DNA of 36,280 nucleotides from CAYQDF01 sp964416175 (lineage in GTDB: Bacteria > Chloroflexota > Anaerolineae > Anaerolineales > UBA4823), in contig CAYQDF010000022.1 in NCBI GenBank assembly GCA_964416175.1, positions 1 through 36,280 on the forward strand. Direction: 5' to 3'. Of this stretch, positions 23,767 to 32,694 are shown one piece after another (the stretch's first letter is position 1; each line of letters begins with the position of its first letter). The position numbers and the translations under genes are program-made. Below the pieces are notes generated by a model. That model was not told where the DNA came from and ran no database searches. It saw only the letters and a program-made list of their open reading frames with translations.

Positions 23767-26181
23767 CTATGGATGGGGAGGGTTGTACCCTTCGGGCGTC
23801 AGGGTGACCGTCGGCGAAGCCGTCGTCGCAGGTTGCGTTGGGGTACTCGTTGGTGGAGTGCCAGTGACCGTCACCGTTGGCGTTGAAGTTATGGTAGCCT
23901 GAAAGGTCTTTGTCGGCGTCGGTGTGATGGTGCGGGTGGGGGTAATTGTCGGTCCAGGGGGTATGGCTGGCCCAACCAGCTTGAAGCGGGCCATGGTTGC
24001 ATATGGGCTGTCCAGGAAACGACGCCAGACTTCCAGGTACGCGTCTATGGCCGACCGTTCATCGCTATTCAGCTCGCTGGCGAGCCCGGTCAGATAGTAA
24101 TAACGAGGACAATGGATAAAACTGCACGTGAAGAAGGTGGAATTCTTGAGGGAGGTTAAATCGACGATCGCCTGAGCCGGATCGCCTCCGGATAGGAGAT
24201 GTGCTTCGATTCTATCGAGTTCCGTCCCCGTCCGGTCAGCTGAGAAGACCACATTCGGAGTGAAAGGGATGATCGCTGGCTGGAGATCCGCTCCTTGCCT
24301 GGTCAGCTGGAAAGCGATATCCAGATCGACAAGAACAACGGGAGGTTCACGAAGAGGTTCCTGATAAGTGACCCGAGCAGAATCTGTTTCAAGCGTGTTG
24401 ACGAACAAGGCATTTGCATTTGTCTCAGAAAAGTACAGGATCCAGAATTCGAGAGGATAACCCGGTTTATGTCGAATGACAACCCAGCGTTCGCGATTCC
24501 CATCCAGATCAAAGTCGAAAAAGCCGTTTGACCGGATTTCAACGCCGGCATCCCGCAGGATATTGATCGCCTGAGGATTGTCAGCTGGAGCGATTGTTCT
24601 CACCAGGCTCTGAAAAGCAAGGCGAAAATCACAGTATGCTGATAGCAGGCAAGCGCGATAAATGTCCCGTTGCACCTGATACGTTGTTGAGAATTCCTGT
24701 GCTGGATCGACCCATCGACTCCCTGGAATGGAAGGATTTTGGATGATTGCCTGGGCGTATCCCTTTGCCTGCTCAAGATTGCCAAGCAGTCCGGAATAAA
24801 TACTCAACCTGTACCGCCATTCGTCGACTGCGTCTTCGGGATATGCGCTTCCATCAATTTTGATTTCCGGGGGCCAGTCGGGGAGCAGCGCCTCCATTAT
24901 TTGGACAGCTGGCTCAAGTCCCCAGATATTGATCGCATGGTTGACTACCAGCTCACAATACCCAAGGAGATCCGGATCGGGATTGATTTGATAGCTGGCG
25001 TCCAGGAAAACGAAAGCCTGGCCATTCCAATCGTAATGATGGCGCACGGTGACCGGGCAAGCCGGGAAGACTGTGGTGGAGAATTCCAGGTCTCCCGCAT
25101 TGCTGGAGGACGCTGAGGATTGCCAGCTCCCTGTGAAATCTGTTCCAATTTCTGGTGGATTGACCGGAGCAAACGGCAGCGGTACAGGTTGTCCGCCGAT
25201 TAGATTGTAGATGGTTGGCAGCTCATAGCTCAAAGATCCAGGATTGCTCGTGCGGTATAACCCAACCACACTGCTTCCGGGACCGAGTAAATCTTCAATA
25301 AAATAATTCACTCCTGAAGGGTGAACGAAATTAAATTGATTGCTTAAGGGATATGAGGTGAATCCGCTGGGGTCCTCCAACAGCCAGAAGTAGCTGCTTC
25401 CATTTTCCTGGGCGCTTATTTTGACAAGGCTGCTGCTCAAGAACCCTGAGGGAATCTCAAGAGGGATGATTTCAATGACCAGAGGCGGAGTCCTAGTGAG
25501 ACCCCATTGATAAAGCCCATTTAATGGAACTCGCCCGGAATTAAGTTCCTGAGTGATCAGGTTGGTATATATCTCTCCGGCGCGTGGGTCGCCTGTTCGG
25601 GCCATATTGTACGCCGCGCGCCAAAGCCAGTCTCGGGCCTGAGGCGCTGTGGGAAACCGGAGAAGCGCTTCCCGCTCGGCGAAAAGCGCGTAGCGAAATG
25701 CAGCGTGAAATCCGGAATCATCAGGACCACGCGAAAAGTCTGAGAGCGTGTGAGGGTAAGCCTCCAAGATGTCGATCAGGTTTCCAGCGAGCTCTGGTGT
25801 CCAATAATTCAGTGTATAGCGGTCATTGACTTCGATCGGCACGGCAGGAGTGAGAGAAGGGACCAGAGTTAATGTTGGCGTGACGGTGGCGGTAGGTGAA
25901 GCGGTGGGAGTCCCCGATGGCCTGGGGGTAAAAGTTGCTCTGAGGGTTGGTGATAAAGTAGATGTAGGTGTGAGAGTGATCGAGGGGACAGGAGAAAAGG
26001 ATTGAACCGCTGCGAGAGGCGTGCGGATTCCCGGCTGGGATTGTTGACGGTTGGTATAAAGAATAATCGCAATGAGAATGATAATGACGATAATGCCCAT
26101 GAAAGCCAGCAGGAGCACCTGCTGTGATGGCTTGTGATAGCTGCCTGATGAAGAGGATGGTTCGGGAGGGAGCGAGGTCAT
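23767..26181 (-). CDS. Large membrane-anchored extracytoplasmic protein with Thr/Pro linkers
   Basis: An 804-aa protein not assigned to a family. A short polar N-terminus is followed by one helix at residues ~22-43 (VLLLAFMGIIVIIILIAIIL), then a TPT/SPT-rich linker (~60-115), a folded region of about 640 residues and a second Thr/Pro-rich tail (~750-800). The folded part has helical repeats rich in Ala/Leu/Arg near residues 130-210 and 430-540 (TPR-like in feel), and a DFDLDGNRERWVV segment like VCBS/EF-hand surface motifs. Both linkers are of the kind common in Anaerolineae surface proteins. The gene is 22 bp after the aldolase gene. Confidence 0.75.
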   Translation of the reverse strand: MTSLPPEPSSSSGSYHKPSQQVLLLAFMGIIVIIILIAIILYTNRQQSQPGIRTPLAAVQSFSPVPSITLTPTSTLSPTLRATFTPRPSGTPTASPTATVTPTLTLVPSLTPAVPIEVNDRYTLNYWTPELAGNLIDILEAYPHTLSDFSRGPDDSGFHAAFRYALFAEREALLRFPTAPQARDWLWRAAYNMARTGDPRAGEIYTNLITQELNSGRVPLNGLYQWGLTRTPPLVIEIIPLEIPSGFLSSSLVKISAQENGSSYFWLLEDPSGFTSYPLSNQFNFVHPSGVNYFIEDLLGPGSSVVGLYRTSNPGSLSYELPTIYNLIGGQPVPLPFAPVNPPEIGTDFTGSWQSSASSSNAGDLEFSTTVFPACPVTVRHHYDWNGQAFVFLDASYQINPDPDLLGYCELVVNHAINIWGLEPAVQIMEALLPDWPPEIKIDGSAYPEDAVDEWRYRLSIYSGLLGNLEQAKGYAQAIIQNPSIPGSRWVDPAQEFSTTYQVQRDIYRACLLSAYCDFRLAFQSLVRTIAPADNPQAINILRDAGVEIRSNGFFDFDLDGNRERWVVIRHKPGYPLEFWILYFSETNANALFVNTLETDSARVTYQEPLREPPVVLVDLDIAFQLTRQGADLQPAIIPFTPNVVFSADRTGTELDRIEAHLLSGGDPAQAIVDLTSLKNSTFFTCSFIHCPRYYYLTGLASELNSDERSAIDAYLEVWRRFLDSPYATMARFKLVGPAIPPGPTITPTRTITPTPTKTFQATITSTPTVTVTGTPPTSTPTQPATTASPTVTLTPEGYNPPHP

Positions 26182-26203
26182 GTTGTTTTACTCATGGTCT
26201 CAA

Positions 26204-27115
26204 TCACTGGGGCATATTGTACGCCAGATTGAGGCGAGATGAAATTTCATCTACCATCGCCTGGGGCAGATCCAGGAGAGGCGGGCACACAGCCCAGCGT
26301 GGGAAACCGAAGAGCTTGGCCAACAAAGCTTTGATCACGGGTGGAAATGGGGCATACCCGTCAAGCAATCCTCGAATACTATCAACCCACTCCTGATGGT
26401 CTTTTAGCATTGAACCAGACAGGTAGGCATCCCAAATCGCCCGTAGGGTGGGGGATATCAGGCTGGCTGCCGCGGTGATGCAGCCCGAACCTTTAGATTG
26501 AAGGGACAAGGAGAATAACCGGTCGTTGCCGGTGAACACTTTGAGATCTTTACTGAATTCTTCGCCTACTGCCTGGCAAAAAGACGGATCGCCCGAGGAA
26601 TCTTTAAGACCAGCGAACTGGTTTGGGAAGTTGTCTTTCAGCTGAGAGAAAAAATCCATGGTCGGGCTGACCCCGGTGAGCGGGGGAATGTGATAGAAGA
26701 ACAATAAACCATCCTCAGGCACAGCACGGCGGATCACCTCTGAGAACCAGAGAAACAGTCCATCCTGTCCGGCTTTCCGGAAATAATATGGGGGTAAAAC
26801 CACAACACCGTCGTATCCCATGTCAAATGCCGCTCGGGTGTACGCTATGGTCTCGTCGAGGCTCGGTGTACCAGTTCCGGCAAGCAGACCAAATTCGGGA
26901 TATTCTTGGCGAACAGATATCGCTGCCCTCATCAGCTCCAACCGCTGGTGACTGCCGAGCGAAGGACCTTCACCGGTGGTGCCCAGGATCAGGGCGCCAT
27001 GGCAGCCTCGCTGGTGAAGGAATGCAAGATACGCCATAAGCGAATCCGCTGCAAGGGTGAAGTCAGGGTTGAGAGGTGTTACCGCGGCAGCAAAAACCCC
27101 TTGCAGTCTGATCAT
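26204..27115 (-). CDS. Dihydrodipicolinate synthase / N-acetylneuraminate lyase family aldolase
   Basis: A 303-aa class I (Schiff base) aldolase of the DapA superfamily. LGTTGEGPSLGSHQRL carries the pyruvate-binding Thr pair, FFYHIPPLTGVSPTM contains the catalytic Tyr, and FAGLKDSSGD has the Schiff-base Lys. The start is ATG 27115 with AGGAG upstream; the 35-codon extension to 27220 is less protein-like. True DapA, NanA, KDG aldolase and related enzymes share these motifs, so substrate is not assigned. No lysine-pathway gene is nearby; its neighbour is an anchored protein. Confidence 0.88.
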   Translation of the reverse strand: MIRLQGVFAAAVTPLNPDFTLAADSLMAYLAFLHQRGCHGALILGTTGEGPSLGSHQRLELMRAAISVRQEYPEFGLLAGTGTPSLDETIAYTRAAFDMGYDGVVVLPPYYFRKAGQDGLFLWFSEVIRRAVPEDGLLFFYHIPPLTGVSPTMDFFSQLKDNFPNQFAGLKDSSGDPSFCQAVGEEFSKDLKVFTGNDRLFSLSLQSKGSGCITAAASLISPTLRAIWDAYLSGSMLKDHQEWVDSIRGLLDGYAPFPPVIKALLAKLFGFPRWAVCPPLLDLPQAMVDEISSRLNLAYNMPQ

Positions 27116-27418
27116 ACTAGAGTTTTCTCCTGGATAATCCGTTCTAACTGATGTATCTGAGGCCGGATCGGTCAGCCATTGGACGTTGAAAGAATTCTTG
27201 TCTGCTTCATCGATTGTCAATCCGGTATATTGTAAACGAAATGACGGTCCGGTTATATTTATTGCGATATTAAAGAAGGCAGAGAATTGGAAGATTTGGG
27301 AGCGCCAGCATTTGCGGGAGAGGATGCTTCTGCTGGTATGGCTTTTTTGGAATATTTGCGTCTCTGGAAATCCAGGCTAATCTCGTATAAACGAATTCAG
27401 GGGTGTGTGCGCCAGGGA
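27116..27418. other. Intergenic region upstream of the DapA-family gene
   Basis: About 300 bp between the aldolase start and the end of the 142-aa gene. On the minus strand TTGACA occurs near 27218, but no good -10 follows at 16-18 bp. Short frames here (for example 27287-27556 plus) look non-coding. I see no clear element. Confidence 0.4.
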
Positions 27419-27847
27419 TCAATCATCGCTGTCTGGATCGATTATCCCGCTGGGTTGCTCGAACTCGATGACCTCCCCATGGACATTTATCTTGATTTTG
27501 AAACCCATCATCCCCATATACGCTCTGCCTTCTTCTGGGATGCCAGTTTCGAATAAAGCATCGAATTGCTGCTCGATATTTTTTAGCTGGCTTTCGATCA
27601 TCGCCTTGGAGAAAATATCCTCCTGCCCAAGCATCCTCGCAGTCTGTTCGCTGAGTAAGTCCTCGTGGCCTTCAACCAGTTCCCGCATCTTGTCGAGGAC
27701 CTGGCGGTCTACCTGCTCAGAAGGGATGTGCCGGCGGAAACCGTTATCGTCCACGACATAACAGGGTTCCTCTCCGATGTAGACAACCTCCACAGGCCTG
27801 TCATACTCGTCGAATACCAGTCCCTCAAAAATGGCGTGTGAAGCCAT
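27419..27847 (-). CDS. Conserved hypothetical protein, 142 aa
   Basis: An acidic soluble protein without a recognised domain. The N-terminal part (AIFEGLVFDEYDRPVEVVYI, CYVVDDNGFRRHIPSEQVD) looks like a small beta-fold, then a long helical stretch (QVLDKMRELVEGHEDLLSEQ through LKNIEQQFDAL), and a beta-strand tail (GFKIKINVHGEVIEFEQPSG). It lies 14 bp after an L,D-transpeptidase gene and ends the cell-wall operon. It could be a regulator or partner of those enzymes; that is only position-based. Confidence 0.7.
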   Translation of the reverse strand: MASHAIFEGLVFDEYDRPVEVVYIGEEPCYVVDDNGFRRHIPSEQVDRQVLDKMRELVEGHEDLLSEQTARMLGQEDIFSKAMIESQLKNIEQQFDALFETGIPEEGRAYMGMMGFKIKINVHGEVIEFEQPSGIIDPDSDD

Positions 27848-27861
27848 ACTAAACCCTGGTC

Positions 27862-28920
27862 CTACTCGATAACATCCACGCGAGTCCCATAATTTTCATA
27901 AACGTCTTGCGTGTCGGGCCGGACTATCGGGAGTGTCCAGCGATAGATCCATTTCGCTGCTGATGGGGTGAGGTTTATACAACCGTGACTGCGAGGTCGT
28001 CCAAAGTCATTATGCCAGTATGTACCGTGAAATGCAACCCCTTTTTCATTGATGTAGCAGATCCAGGGGACGCCTGGCAGATCATAACCATTCGATGCCA
28101 GGTCGCCGGCTGCCATGTGCCGCGAAGGTCTTTTGTGAAAAGTCTGATGAGTGCCTGTTGGAGTGAGAAATCTGCCGTTACTAAAGACAGCTCCGCTTGC
28201 GATCCGTGCGACGAATACAGGACGCTCCCACTCGAAGCCAACCACTATCTGGTCTTTCAACCTTACTTCCAGCCGCTTTGCATCAGGAGGCACGTGGCTG
28301 GATAACGGGGTGAGTTCTTTTGAAGGTACCAGGCGAAGGTGCTCGGCTGGTGCATGGTAAAAAACCTCCCATTTGTCATCCTGGATCCGATACCAGCGGA
28401 GACCAGAATGGTCTTCCAGAGAATCGATCACCCAGTAAGTTGATTCGTAGTAGAGACGGTAAGCAAAGGGGTGGTGTTTTCCAGGTCCCCAGAAAGCATC
28501 GGTATAGGGGACTGTCACCTCGGCGAGTACACCGCCGCGCGGGATCACCCTGGCGGGCGAATTGAGGCTGGTGTGGACCGGCTGAACTCCGCCAGAATGC
28601 GCATAGCCATCACCTTCAAGTCGGTACCAAATCCGGTTGTGGCTGGGTTCTACGTCTCCGATGGTCGCCTCAAGGATCCGGACAACCATATCTTTCCAGT
28701 AGCTTTTAATTATTTTTCCATCCAGGGAAGGGCGATCGAAGACATCGCACCGAGCCTCCGCGATTCTTCCCAGATAGGGTTGGGCCGGATCATTTTGCCT
28801 TGGTGATGTGGGAAATATCAAACTACCGAGGCCCACTGCACCAAGGCGCAGGAAATCCCGGCGCGAGAGCAGTGTATGGTCGATCCATTCAGGCGAAAGC
28901 GATCCTTCCAACACTCTCAA
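27862..28920 (-). CDS. L,D-transpeptidase (YkuD) with Tat-like signal and SH3-like domain
   Basis: A 352-aa exported enzyme that makes or modifies 3-3 peptidoglycan crosslinks. Residues ~18-40 contain a twin-arginine signal, SRRDFLRLGAVGLGSLIF. An SH3-like region follows (RCDVFDRPSLDGKIIKSYWK). The YkuD domain at the end has the catalytic HGTYWHNDFG...SHGCINL pattern with the nucleophile Cys. The start is not ATG: TTG 28920 overlaps the preceding stop, GTG 28914 is possible; no ATG is available before the signal. It belongs to a three-gene cell-wall operon with the paralogue upstream. Confidence 0.9.
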   Translation of the reverse strand: MRVLEGSLSPEWIDHTLLSRRDFLRLGAVGLGSLIFPTSPRQNDPAQPYLGRIAEARCDVFDRPSLDGKIIKSYWKDMVVRILEATIGDVEPSHNRIWYRLEGDGYAHSGGVQPVHTSLNSPARVIPRGGVLAEVTVPYTDAFWGPGKHHPFAYRLYYESTYWVIDSLEDHSGLRWYRIQDDKWEVFYHAPAEHLRLVPSKELTPLSSHVPPDAKRLEVRLKDQIVVGFEWERPVFVARIASGAVFSNGRFLTPTGTHQTFHKRPSRHMAAGDLASNGYDLPGVPWICYINEKGVAFHGTYWHNDFGRPRSHGCINLTPSAAKWIYRWTLPIVRPDTQDVYENYGTRVDVIE

Positions 28921-29948
28921 TAGTGAATGAATACAACAGTCCCTACGGAGGCGAATTCAAATAACCATGATGAATCGGGAATTGAGAAATTGACACATCC
29001 GTGGCTCATAGGTGTACCAAAATTGTTGTGCCAATAAGTACCATGCAGTCCATAGCCTTTGTAAAAGTACATTACATTGGGAACATCCGGCAGGTAATAA
29101 TCCGGTCCTGTAATATCCGCGTAAGGATACTTAACATAAATCCGGTATTGTCCTGTCACCGTGGGATACTGCCAGGTCCCCGTCGAAACAACAAAAGAGC
29201 GAATCAGATTCTTACCTTCATAAGCAGCAGCTGTCTGATAGGTCAGGTTCACTTCGATCCAGTGTTCCTGTTTACTGACTCCTTCCGGCAGACCAGGGAA
29301 GGCCGGCGCAGCGGGCTTGGCGGGAGGTGATTCAGTCGGTAATTCGGTTGGCGTCGCGGTTGGAGTCTCAGTTGGTGTGCTCGTAGGGGTTGTTGTGGGT
29401 GTGCTGGTGGGTGTAGAAGTTGCAGTCGCGGTTGGGGTGAAGGTAGGAGTAACGGTTGGAGTGCGGGTAGCTTTGGAGATCCCAGCTTGCGCGAGGACCT
29501 GGGGCGGAGGTTCGATGAATGCGTATGAAATCATGGGCACACCGATCCAGGCGACTGAACCCAACAAGAAAAGCATTGTAATGATCAGAAAAGGAACCCA
29601 AACCTGCCTGGTGCGAGGTTGTGGTCGACTCGATGATCGGGCAACCTGTCTGCTGAGAGCAGTCCGCCGGGTTTGCGGTGGTGGGTAAGTCCTTAATCGC
29701 TGGATTGCCCAATGCATCCCACTTCGGGCGCGGCTGCTCTCCGGGTTGATCTTCAGCGCCTGGTCTAAATATGCTATGCTGGCTCTAGGTTTGCCAAGAA
29801 CAGCCAGGATAAGCCAGGGTTCCTCTCTCTCCGGGTGAAGAGCGAGCGCTGCCATGGCCAACCGGCGCGCTTCGGGATAGCGACCAGCCTGCAATGCTCG
29901 ATATGAAGATCGGATTGCCTCCTGGTACGGATCCGCCTCGGGCATCAT
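28917..29948 (-). CDS. L,D-transpeptidase (YkuD) with N-terminal TPR-like and transmembrane segments
   Basis: A 343-aa protein in four parts: an N-terminal TPR-like region in the cytoplasm (AIRSSYRALQAGRYPEARRL, LDQALKINPESSRARSGM), a transmembrane helix near residue 120-140 (VPFLIITMLFLLGSVAWIG), a long TPT-repeat linker (~165-210), and a YkuD catalytic domain with HGTYWHNNFG...SHGCVNF. The nucleophile Cys is present. Cytosolic TPR joined to an external transpeptidase is an unusual build that could couple wall crosslinking to internal partners. It overlaps both the amidase upstream (ATGA, 29945-29948) and the second transpeptidase downstream (28917-28920). Confidence 0.9.
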   Translation of the reverse strand: MMPEADPYQEAIRSSYRALQAGRYPEARRLAMAALALHPEREEPWLILAVLGKPRASIAYLDQALKINPESSRARSGMHWAIQRLRTYPPPQTRRTALSRQVARSSSRPQPRTRQVWVPFLIITMLFLLGSVAWIGVPMISYAFIEPPPQVLAQAGISKATRTPTVTPTFTPTATATSTPTSTPTTTPTSTPTETPTATPTELPTESPPAKPAAPAFPGLPEGVSKQEHWIEVNLTYQTAAAYEGKNLIRSFVVSTGTWQYPTVTGQYRIYVKYPYADITGPDYYLPDVPNVMYFYKGYGLHGTYWHNNFGTPMSHGCVNFSIPDSSWLFEFASVGTVVFIHY

Positions 29949-30742
29949 GGCGTTTCTACCGGATTAGAAACGTCTTCATTCCGGACATAACATAATATCC
30001 CGTCGACAATCCCCCTGGCAATTCGATCCTGTTCCGTGGTCAGGATCTGCCGATCGAGATTCATGAACCCCACCTCAATGATCACCGCATTCGTTTCTCC
30101 ATCAATCTCGTCGAATGCGTGATAGCTGGTCATGTCCGCTGTAACAGTGTTAGGGTGGTACTGCAATCCAGTCGCCCGCGCATATCGTTCACGCAGGCAG
30201 GCGGTCAGCCGTGCTGCCCGCTCCGGATATTGATTGGAAAGCGCGGCAGCTACTTTGAAGCCTGTGGCTTCGTCGTTTATGTACTCACAAGAGTCTGCAT
30301 GAATGGATACCAACGCCAAAGCGCGATAGCCATCCAGCCTGGAATCGAATTCTCTCAGGAGATCCACTTCGAACCCGGCGGGAATCAATTGCTGCTGAAC
30401 CCGCGTGGCAATATCCTGATTGATTTGAAATTCAGTCAGCCCATCGGCGCAAACAGCGCCCGGATCATTCGTCACGTCGTCCCAATGACCTACGACGATT
30501 CCGATGATCGGTCTTGGTCTTGAGGTCGGAGTAGGAATTTCAACCGTTGTCGTTGCCCGGAAGGCAAGGGCTGCGGCGAACCTCTCGGTGAGGTCCCCCG
30601 GGAGGAGGCTGGCTGGCGTCCACGCTGTGAACAGCGTTGCGACAATCAAAGCGACGACGAGCACGATTTGAAAATAATAGAAATTTCCGTGCTGTCCAGT
30701 TCTGGTTCGATCAGAAGGCGGGGGAAAGCTGGATGAATCCAT
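29945..30742 (-). CDS. N-acetylmuramoyl-L-alanine amidase (Amidase_3), membrane anchored
   Basis: A 265-aa zinc amidase that cuts the lactyl-peptide bond in peptidoglycan. An N-terminal helix at ~25-45 (FQIVLVVALIVATLFTAWT) anchors it outside the cell. The catalytic domain shows GIVVGHWDDVTNDPGAV, a Glu in GLTEFQINQDIA, LVSIHADSCEY and VIIEVGFMNLDRQ: the His, Glu, His and Glu positions expected in Amidase_3. The GHWDD part is slightly unusual compared with the common GHGG. It opens a tightly overlapping operon with two L,D-transpeptidases, suggesting a coordinated hydrolase-synthase set. Confidence 0.88.
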   Translation of the reverse strand: MDSSSFPPPSDRTRTGQHGNFYYFQIVLVVALIVATLFTAWTPASLLPGDLTERFAAALAFRATTTVEIPTPTSRPRPIIGIVVGHWDDVTNDPGAVCADGLTEFQINQDIATRVQQQLIPAGFEVDLLREFDSRLDGYRALALVSIHADSCEYINDEATGFKVAAALSNQYPERAARLTACLRERYARATGLQYHPNTVTADMTSYHAFDEIDGETNAVIIEVGFMNLDRQILTTEQDRIARGIVDGILCYVRNEDVSNPVETP

Positions 30743-30924
30743 AGTTACCTGTGCTCATGGTACCTTAAATGAACGTGAAAAGCAAGAGATTTTGGGTAAT
30801 GTTGGATGAGATTCTTTATGTTATGAATCATTGAATCGTGGATCCCATGACTGCCTTTTTTATTCAGCTTTGTGACGACTGACGCTTATCCTTGACGTGT
30901 ATACACACGGGAAGTATCATGTAT

Positions 30925-31018
30925 TAGAAGCTCTCTCAGAAATAATGGGTGGGTGGTGTTCTTCAGCGTCGGAGCCGCTGAAAAACACCTCAACAACCTA
31001 TTTTTGAGATAACCTCTA
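30925..31018. repeat. Palindromic dispersed repeat, family 2, copy 2
   Basis: A 94-bp imperfect inverted repeat: left arm TAGAAGCTCTCTCAGAAATA and on, right arm ending TTTTTGAGATAACCTCTA; core GGTGTTCTTCAGCG (30955-30968) pairs with CGCTGAAAAACACC (30976-30989). Its right arm is the near-complement of the left arm of copy 1 at 6150-6236. It lies between divergent genes (amidase operon and flavin reductase). The surrounding 30743-31105 region shows no gene. Confidence 0.65.
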
Positions 31019-31105
31019 ATTAAATTCATGATTTACTGGCGGAATAGTAGTTTTCATTAATGGATTTTTCATTGAAAGGTTCAGCGATGATCTTTGGGAA
31101 ATGCA

Positions 31106-31594
31106 ATGGCAGCTATTCGTTCGGATGAACTTCGCCAGGCAATGCGATTGTGGGCGACGGGAGTGACCATAGTCACGGTGCGATCGCGCGGAGTCAAGCA
31201 TGGAATGACTGTAAGTTCATTTACCTCCGTATCTTTGGATCCTCCAACCGTGAGCATATCTTTGGAGCAGAACACTCGTACCCATGAATTAATCACCGAA
31301 GCCGGAGCGTTCGGGATAACCTTCTTGAGCAGTGAACAGCAATCTTTATCAGAACGCTTCGCCGGCCAGATCGGCGACCGGATGGACCGGTTCGAAGGTC
31401 TGGAGACCTGGATCCTGGAGACGGGAGCGCCTTTCCTCAACGGTGGCCTGGCCTATCTTGATTGCAAGGTTCATTCCATGCAGCCGTTTGGATCTAACAC
31501 CCTGATCATCGGTGGTGTGGTGGCCGCAAAGACAGGTAATGGACGAAGTCCATTACTCTACTTCGATCGCATGTACCGCCGGTTGCAAGAATAG
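31106..31594 (+). CDS. Flavin reductase domain protein (FMN-binding split barrel)
   Basis: A 162-aa member of the flavin reductase-like (DIM6/NTAB) family, which binds FMN and reduces flavins or serves as the reductase part of a two-component monooxygenase. Motifs: RLWATGVTIVTVRSRG, HGMTVSSFTSVSLDPPTVSI, AGAFGITFLSSEQQSLSERF and LAYLDCKVHSMQPFGSNTLI. The start is ATG 31106 with GGGAA 7 nt upstream; TTG 31094 would add only four codons. It is 26 nt before the AMMECR1 gene, probably in one transcript. Confidence 0.85.
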   Translation: MAAIRSDELRQAMRLWATGVTIVTVRSRGVKHGMTVSSFTSVSLDPPTVSISLEQNTRTHELITEAGAFGITFLSSEQQSLSERFAGQIGDRMDRFEGLETWILETGAPFLNGGLAYLDCKVHSMQPFGSNTLIIGGVVAAKTGNGRSPLLYFDRMYRRLQE

Positions 31595-31620
31595 AGCCAA
31601 TTCCATCGGGAGCGTGATGG

Positions 31621-32247
31621 ATGGGCGAGACAATGCCGAGCGAATCTACCGAAAAGCTGACTCCCGAGGAGCAGTCGATCCTGCTTCGCCTCGCTCGAGA
31701 GGCATTGGTTGCCGGGATTTGTGGAAAGCCTTTACCACCGCTAGCACTGGATGAACTACCGGAGCGTCTCCGCCAACCCGGTTCGAGTTTTGTCACCTTG
31801 ACGAAGCAAGGAGATCTGCGTGGCTGCATTGGATCCCTGGAGCCTTCCATTCCTCTTGCGGAGGATGTGCGCGTCCACGCAATCGCTGCTGCTCTCGAGG
31901 ATTATCGTTTTCCACCTGTGACCGAAGATGAACTCCCCTTGATTGAGATCGAGATTTCCCGGTTGACTCCCATGAGACCCCTGGAATACACGTTTTCCGA
32001 GGATCTGCTGACCAAATTGCGTCCCGGGATTCATGGGGTCGTTATTGCGGATGGAGCGAGGCGGGGAACATTCCTGCCACAGGTTTGGGCAAAGGTCCCT
32101 GAACCGGAAATTTTCTTATCAATGTTGTGCAATAAAATCGGTCTTCCGGGAGATACCTGGAGAAAGAAGAAAATGTCTGTGTTCGTTTATGAAGTAGAGG
32201 AATTTCACGAAGAACCAGGCCCAATACCTGATTCGGTTGTCGAATAG
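31621..32247 (+). CDS. amrA: AMMECR1-domain protein (AmmeMemoRadiSam protein A type)
   Basis: A 208-aa AMMECR1 protein. Core signature GDLRGCIGSLEPSIPLAEDV (LRGCIG) is followed by AALEDYRFPPVTEDELPLIE, IEISRLTPMRPL and GTFLPQVWAKVPEPEIFL. In many anaerobes this domain is encoded beside a Memo protein (AmrB) and a radical SAM enzyme (AmrS); neither is adjacent here. Molecular function is unknown for the family. The stop lies 54 bp from the convergent PII-like gene. Confidence 0.85.
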   Translation: MGETMPSESTEKLTPEEQSILLRLAREALVAGICGKPLPPLALDELPERLRQPGSSFVTLTKQGDLRGCIGSLEPSIPLAEDVRVHAIAAALEDYRFPPVTEDELPLIEIEISRLTPMRPLEYTFSEDLLTKLRPGIHGVVIADGARRGTFLPQVWAKVPEPEIFLSMLCNKIGLPGDTWRKKKMSVFVYEVEEFHEEPGPIPDSVVE

Positions 32248-32301
32248 ATCGATTGGTTTTCACCGGGGAAGTAAGGAGCAGGGGGGAGATACGCCAGGAG
32301 A

Positions 32302-32568
32302 TTAGATCTGGGAATAATAATCGACTTTCAGGACAAACAAAGTTGCCCGGCGAAGTCCCGGTTCCGGAGTCAGTGAACAAGCTTCATCTACGATCTGGAT
32401 CGCTTCATCGACTTTCTCATCTTCCACGCCGAGCATCAAAGTCGTCATTCCTCGCCGCAGGAACCCCCCAGTCGATGCAATCCGGGTGACACGGAACCCT
32501 TTCTCAAGCAAGGCGTTGGATACTTCTTCGTTATCGTTGTCTCGAATGATAGCGATGATCAGCTTCAC
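32302..32568 (-). CDS. PII-like cyclic-di-AMP receptor family protein (PstA/DarA, DUF970)
   Basis: An 88-aa PII-like protein. MKLIIAIIRDNDNEEVSNAL, then GFRVTRIASTGGFLRRGMTT and LMLGVEDEKVDEAIQIVDEA match the PstA/DarA pattern; RIASTGGFLR is the diagnostic strand and loop. Known members form trimers and bind c-di-AMP. The start is GTG at 32566-32568 and the ribosome binding site is weak. Ligand binding here is inferred from the family. Confidence 0.85.
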   Translation of the reverse strand: MKLIIAIIRDNDNEEVSNALLEKGFRVTRIASTGGFLRRGMTTLMLGVEDEKVDEAIQIVDEACSLTPEPGLRRATLFVLKVDYYSQI

Positions 32569-32694
32569 TGTTCTTGTCCGTTATTGGGGGGAATATTTAT
32601 CACCGGCCCCAGTCATCAAAGAGTTCCAACCGGAGTGACTCGGAGAATCCTCATCCTCACCAATTCAGCAATCGCATGGACGAAGCGATGAGAA

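Noticed and set aside
29317..29688. Plus-strand frame of repeated VGV units, and a CRISPR-like periodicity at 29340-29460
   Set aside because: It is the reverse complement of the TPT-repeat linker of the transpeptidase; there are no spacers, only coding periodicity.
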